Assembly: GCA_051005235.1 (NCBI GenBank)
Contig: JBPCJO010000048.1
Location: 1 to 14,738, forward strand
DNA: 14,738 nt
Source: JALQXV01 sp051005235
GTDB taxonomy: Bacteria; Patescibacteriota; Saccharimonadia; Saccharimonadales; 2-12-FULL-41-12
Reading direction: 5' to 3'
The translations under genes and the position numbers were made by a program. Shown here one piece after another: positions 13,622-14,738 of the stretch (its first letter is position 1; each line of letters starts with the position of its first letter). The notes under the pieces are model-generated. The model was not told the DNA's origin and searched no databases. It saw nothing but the letters and a program-made list of their open reading frames with translations.

Positions 13622-13714
13622 CATTTTAAAAACACACACTCACTACACATTATCGCTTTACGCTAAGGTGTTAGATTATTGTCTAGTGTGTACTGAATGT
13701 GTGTTTTTAAAATG
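13622..13714. repeat. 93-bp element bounded by perfect 17-bp inverted repeats
   Basis: Arms 13622-13638 and 13698-13714 (CATTTTAAAAACACACA and its complement) are exact. The interior has no gene and only partial further symmetry (CACTACACA against TAGTGTGTA). It lies between the divergent secY and NUDIX genes, so it is not expected to be a terminator of either. No clear target-site duplication was seen. The rest of the 274-nt gap holds the promoters of the two genes. Confidence 0.75.
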
Positions 13715-13751
13715 TTATTAATTAGCAAGAGTCGGGTACCTCTGGGCTAAA

Positions 13752-13780
13752 TTTACTTGCACCCCAGGAAAAGCTATACT
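13752..13780 (+). promoter_or_regulatory. Leaderless promoter of the NUDIX gene
   Basis: TTTACT (13752-13757) and TATACT (13775-13780) are 17 bp apart. A start about 7 nt after the -10 coincides with the A of the ATG at 13787. There is no Shine-Dalgarno sequence. An imperfect inverted repeat CCTCTGGG / CCCCAGG flanks the -35. Confidence 0.65.
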
Positions 13781-13786
13781 TAGCAC

Positions 13787-14221
13787 ATGTCAAACATAGA
13801 GCGTCCCAAAGTTGGTATTGGGCTACTAGTTGTTAAAGGTAATAGTATACTGCTCGGTGAGCGTAAAAGTTCACATGGCCAAGGTGAATTTGGTGGCCCT
13901 GGCGGTCATCTTGAATTATTTGAATCATTTGAAGACTGTATTATGCGGGAATTTAAAGAAGAAGTCGGTGATAAGATGCAGATTAAGAACTTAGGTTACT
14001 TGTGTACGACTAACCTAATGAAATATCCACCAAAGCATTATGTGGATATTGGCATGATTGCCGAATGGGAATCTGGCGAACCGATTGTTTGCGAACCAGA
14101 TAAGCTTACGTCATGGGAATGGTATGAAATCGACAAAAAGCTACCAGGTGTCGCCTTTGGTTGTTTAGAAAATTATCTCGAAGCTTTTAAAACAGGTCGT
14201 ACCTACTTTAAGAGTACATAA
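13787..14221 (+). CDS. NUDIX hydrolase, NUDT15/MTH-like
   Basis: 144 aa. The NUDIX box spans residues 40-62: GHLELFE, seven residues, then REFKEEVGD, matching GX5EX7REUXEEXG, with D62 where a hydrophobic residue is usual. The glutamates bind Mg or Mn for pyrophosphate hydrolysis. Other features, LLGERKSSHGQGEFGGPGGHLE, HYVDIGMIAEW and KLTSWEWYEIDKKLP, closely resemble NUDT15-type enzymes that hydrolyse nucleoside triphosphates, so sanitising a modified or surplus nucleotide is a reasonable guess. The substrate is not proven. The gene runs against the ribosomal operon, between secY and rplO, with its own leaderless promoter, and ends one base before the stop of a duplicated rplO tail. This arrangement and the inverted repeats on both sides point to acquisition. 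Confidence 0.93.
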   Translation: MSNIERPKVGIGLLVVKGNSILLGERKSSHGQGEFGGPGGHLELFESFEDCIMREFKEEVGDKMQIKNLGYLCTTNLMKYPPKHYVDIGMIAEWESGEPIVCEPDKLTSWEWYEIDKKLPGVAFGCLENYLEAFKTGRTYFKST

Positions 14222-14222
14222 A

Positions 14223-14276
14223 TTAAAAGAATCGCTTGCTGGTGACCGGACATTTGATTTGCTCAACAGCCTCAAA
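14223..14276 (-). pseudogene. rplO: Detached, diverged copy of the rplO 3' end
   Basis: On the - strand this reads FEAVEQIKCPVTSKRFF and TAA. The intact rplO ends FEAVDQIKRPAISKRSKKV and TAG. At the base level 14232-14277 matches 14409-14454 at 35 of 46 positions without a gap, and several of the differences fall in third codon positions, so it derives from a working rplO tail. Similarity stops at the tip of the adjoining inverted repeat. No start or upstream body is attached. Confidence 0.8.
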
Positions 14277-14381
14277 TAAGCAACATACAATCGTATATAA
14301 TTTATGTATACGCAGTATACATAGCTAACAGAGGCAGAGAGTATATACGAATTATATACGATTAGTATGTTGCTTATTTGA
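14272..14381. repeat. 110-bp palindromic element between NUDIX and rplO
   Basis: Arms 14272-14302 and 14350-14381 are complementary over 31 bp with one extra base in the right arm. Inside is a second perfect palindrome, TATGTATAC-gca-GTATACATA (14303-14323). The outer six bases TCAAAT coincide with the edge of the duplicated rplO tail. It lies between convergent genes and could act as a two-way terminator, but there is no T run on either side. Confidence 0.85.
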
Positions 14382-14393
14382 CGTATGCTGTAG

Positions 14394-14738
14394 CTATACT
14401 TTTTTGGAGCGTTTGCTGATAGCTGGACGCTTAATTTGGTCAACAGCTTCAAATGAACCACCAGCTTTAGTAACGGCTGCAATGGCTGAGCGGCTGCAAC
14501 CCTGTAATTTAACGGTAACTTTTCTGGTTACGTCGCCTTTGAGAACAAGCTTAACCCGAACATAAGGGCTTTCGGTTAAACCGGCATCGGCAAGAACTTT
14601 GTTATCAACTGTAGTTTTACCAATGGCGTCAAGCTGGCCGGTGTAAATAACAGAGGCCGGAGTGCGCTTAGACGTAAAACCGCGCAACTTTGGAATACGC
14701 ATGTATAGCGGCATCTGACCGCCTTCAAAGCCTGGACG
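14394..14738 (-). CDS. rplO: Ribosomal protein uL15, C-terminal part (start beyond the window)
   Basis: The frame is open to the window end, giving 114 codons and a TAG at 14394-14396. RPGFEGGQMPLYMRIPKLRG is the uL15 signature, so the visible part begins near the family's middle block and the N-terminal rRNA-binding tail lies outside. An ATG at 14714 is internal, not the start. The C-terminal domain runs through VKLQGCSRSAIAAVTKAGGS. uL15 is a late-assembly protein of the 50S subunit. Its last 19 residues resemble a second, detached copy 177 bp downstream, and those residues may have been replaced during insertion of the palindromic element. Confidence 0.96.
   Translation of the reverse strand, partial: RPGFEGGQMPLYMRIPKLRGFTSKRTPASVIYTGQLDAIGKTTVDNKVLADAGLTESPYVRVKLVLKGDVTRKVTVKLQGCSRSAIAAVTKAGGSFEAVDQIKRPAISKRSKKV

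Noticed and set aside
12905..13666. 253-aa open frame on the + strand
   Set aside because: It is the antisense shadow of secY, which matches its family over its whole length.
14394..14738. rplO as a truncated gene
   Set aside because: The frame continues to the window edge with family similarity (RPGFEGGQ), so the missing N-terminus is only outside the window.
1..14738. CRISPR arrays, transposase genes, recoded TGA
   Set aside because: No regularly spaced repeats, no transposase or integrase motifs, and TGA functions as a stop in the pseudouridine synthase gene.

Overview
The window looks like a chromosomal segment of a reduced bacterium of the Candidate Phyla Radiation, most likely Saccharibacteria (TM7) or a close relative. 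This is an inference. It rests on compact ribosomal operons, zinc-free bL36 and uS4, few paralogs, several genes without a Shine-Dalgarno sequence, and a tRNA/HNH/small-repeat accessory region. TGA is used as a normal stop (the pseudouridine synthase ends in an ATGA overlap), so nothing suggests the recoded TGA of Absconditabacteria or Gracilibacteria.

Left accessory part (1-1529, + strand): the end of an HNH endonuclease gene runs directly into tRNA-Thr(UGU), followed by tRNA-Tyr(GUA), a hairpin terminator and a hairpin-rich stretch that ends in an 18-bp copy of the tRNA-Tyr 3' end. A leaderless RHH-antitoxin/PIN-toxin pair follows.

Housekeeping part (1544-7619, - strand): uppS, an unrecognised 168-aa protein with a near-consensus promoter, a small TPR protein, then the cluster trpS - RluA-family pseudouridine synthase - clamp-loader delta' subunit, and a VanX-type D-Ala-D-Ala dipeptidase that trails the ribosomal operon by 15 nt.

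Ribosomal part (7635-14738, - strand), in transcription order: rplO (cut by the window edge), secY, infA, rpmJ, rpsM, rpsK, rpsD, rpoA, rplQ, rplM, rpsI. This is the distal spc operon, the alpha operon and rplM-rpsI in one run. adk and map are absent between secY and infA.

Two places break the ribosomal run. (1) Between rplO and secY lies an oppositely oriented, leaderless NUDIX gene (NUDT15-like) with a 93-bp inverted-repeat element on one side and a 110-bp one on the other. Directly after the NUDIX stop is a diverged duplicate of the 3' end of rplO, still readable as 17 codons plus a stop. (2) Between infA and rpmJ is a 125-nt imperfect hairpin. Its non-Watson-Crick positions are almost all G-U if the + strand is transcribed but A-C if the - strand is, which suggests a structured RNA antisense to the operon.

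The most unusual pattern is that two unrelated genes, tRNA-Tyr and rplO, each have their 3' tail duplicated 166 or 177 bp away, with hairpin-rich non-coding DNA between the copies. This is what a small element that inserts at gene 3' ends and regenerates the end would leave. No transposase or integrase is visible in the window.
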